The notes under the pieces are model-generated. The model was given only the letters and a program-made list of their open reading frames with translations. It was not told the DNA's origin and searched no databases. Of a stretch of DNA of 49,189 nt, positions 48,650 to 49,189 are shown one piece after another. A program made the position numbers and the translations under genes. The first letter of the stretch is position 1. Every line of letters starts with the position of its first letter. Location of the stretch: positions 289,712 through 338,900 of the forward strand of contig NW_003109100.1 in assembly GCF_000003605.2 (NCBI RefSeq). The letters run 5' to 3'. The stretch comes from Saccoglossus kowalevskii. Lineage: Eukaryota; Hemichordata; Enteropneusta; Harrimaniidae.

Positions 48650-48975
48650 CCCAAACATTGCCAGCAACCAATCACAGACTAGCTTAAACAATAGCTTTCC
48701 CTGACGATAATACTTAGCAACGTTATTTCCCCCACGCTAACTTGAAAAATCTTTTGTTTTTGTCTCGTTTCCGTTTCCGGTCTGTCTTAGAGACCTTTAT
48801 TTCATAAACAAAAGTTGAGTTTTTGTGGAAGAACTGTGGGGGCGCTCTTCATAAAACCGCTCAGTCAGCCAATCACATCGAACGAACTTTGACCTTTGAA
48901 AGGTCTTTTCTGCCCCTTCTGCGTTTCGTAAATCAAGGGTTTTGATGAAGACTTCTATATAACTGGTAAGTACTT
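48650..48975 (+). promoter_or_regulatory. possible promoter and 5' exon of a further gene
   Basis: Several CCAATCA boxes (about 48668 and 48869), GGGGGCGCTC near 48839 and locally raised GC precede a strong donor-like site, AACTG/GTAAGTAC (GT at 48966). This would fit an untranslated first exon whose coding part lies beyond the right edge. No coding evidence supports it. Confidence 0.2.
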
Positions 48976-49189
48976 GTTTCACCTGTGAATGGGTACGGAT
49001 CTAGAAGCCGTACCTACACACGAATTGGTGACGTCACAAAATACATGACCTTCAATCGACGGCGTTTCCTCGGTATATGACAATCTTAGCATATGGCAAA
49101 TCAATAATTAACCAACACAACAGTTTTAATCGATTTGAGTATGGTGATGTGTTATGGCATAGCATAATCATGCCATCAATGAATTATGG

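Overview
The window is AT-rich animal nuclear DNA holding three intron-rich protein genes, all on the + strand, spaced by long repeat-bearing intergenic DNA. GT-AG introns, canonical animal protein families, MITE-type repeats, microsatellites and two assembly gaps (16845-17102 and 27747-27900) point to a draft metazoan genome, most likely a marine invertebrate (deuterostome or lophotrochozoan). The species cannot be fixed from sequence alone. Nothing prokaryotic is present.

Genes: (1) ALYREF (Aly/REF mRNA export adaptor), 957-4052, 6 coding exons, 265 aa. (2) A Rho GDP-dissociation inhibitor (ARHGDIA family), 20530-24059, 5 coding exons, 197 aa. (3) Protein disulfide-isomerase (P4HB/PDIA1), 32865-45128, 10 coding exons, 500 aa, with two CGHC active sites and a C-terminal KDEL. 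All exon junctions were phased by hand and the joined frames stay open. The three proteins act in different processes (mRNA export, Rho GTPase cycling, ER oxidative folding), but their order and common orientation match the human 17q25.3 cluster. This is the main comparative finding.

Intergenic layout: 4.1-20.5 kb carries a CTGTAA-type MITE (5444-5636), a pair of divergent CTCF-like motifs (7.2-7.4 kb), a compositionally odd block (8.4-8.9 kb), an (AAAT)n microsatellite, a foldback element (12.8-13.0 kb), a 738-bp TIR element with a flanking duplication (13.76-14.50 kb), and a 2.7-kb Harbinger-like non-autonomous DNA transposon (16403-19124). That transposon has 51-bp TIRs, a TTA target duplication and an internal array of 86-bp repeats. 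The interval 24.1-32.8 kb holds the Rho GDI 3' UTR, another MITE, a TATA-box/short-ORF unit, an exact 37-bp duplication and a compound AATG microsatellite. PDI introns hold a third MITE, a G-quadruplex-forming repeat and a 13-bp triplicate beside a splice acceptor. The PDI promoter carries two CCAAT-N9 elements resembling the ER stress element. Beyond PDI lie its 3' UTR, a 48-bp minisatellite and a possible 5' exon of a further gene near the right edge.

No tRNA, rRNA, CRISPR array or other recognisable RNA gene was found by eye. The strongest candidate for something undescribed is the satellite-carrying Harbinger-like element.
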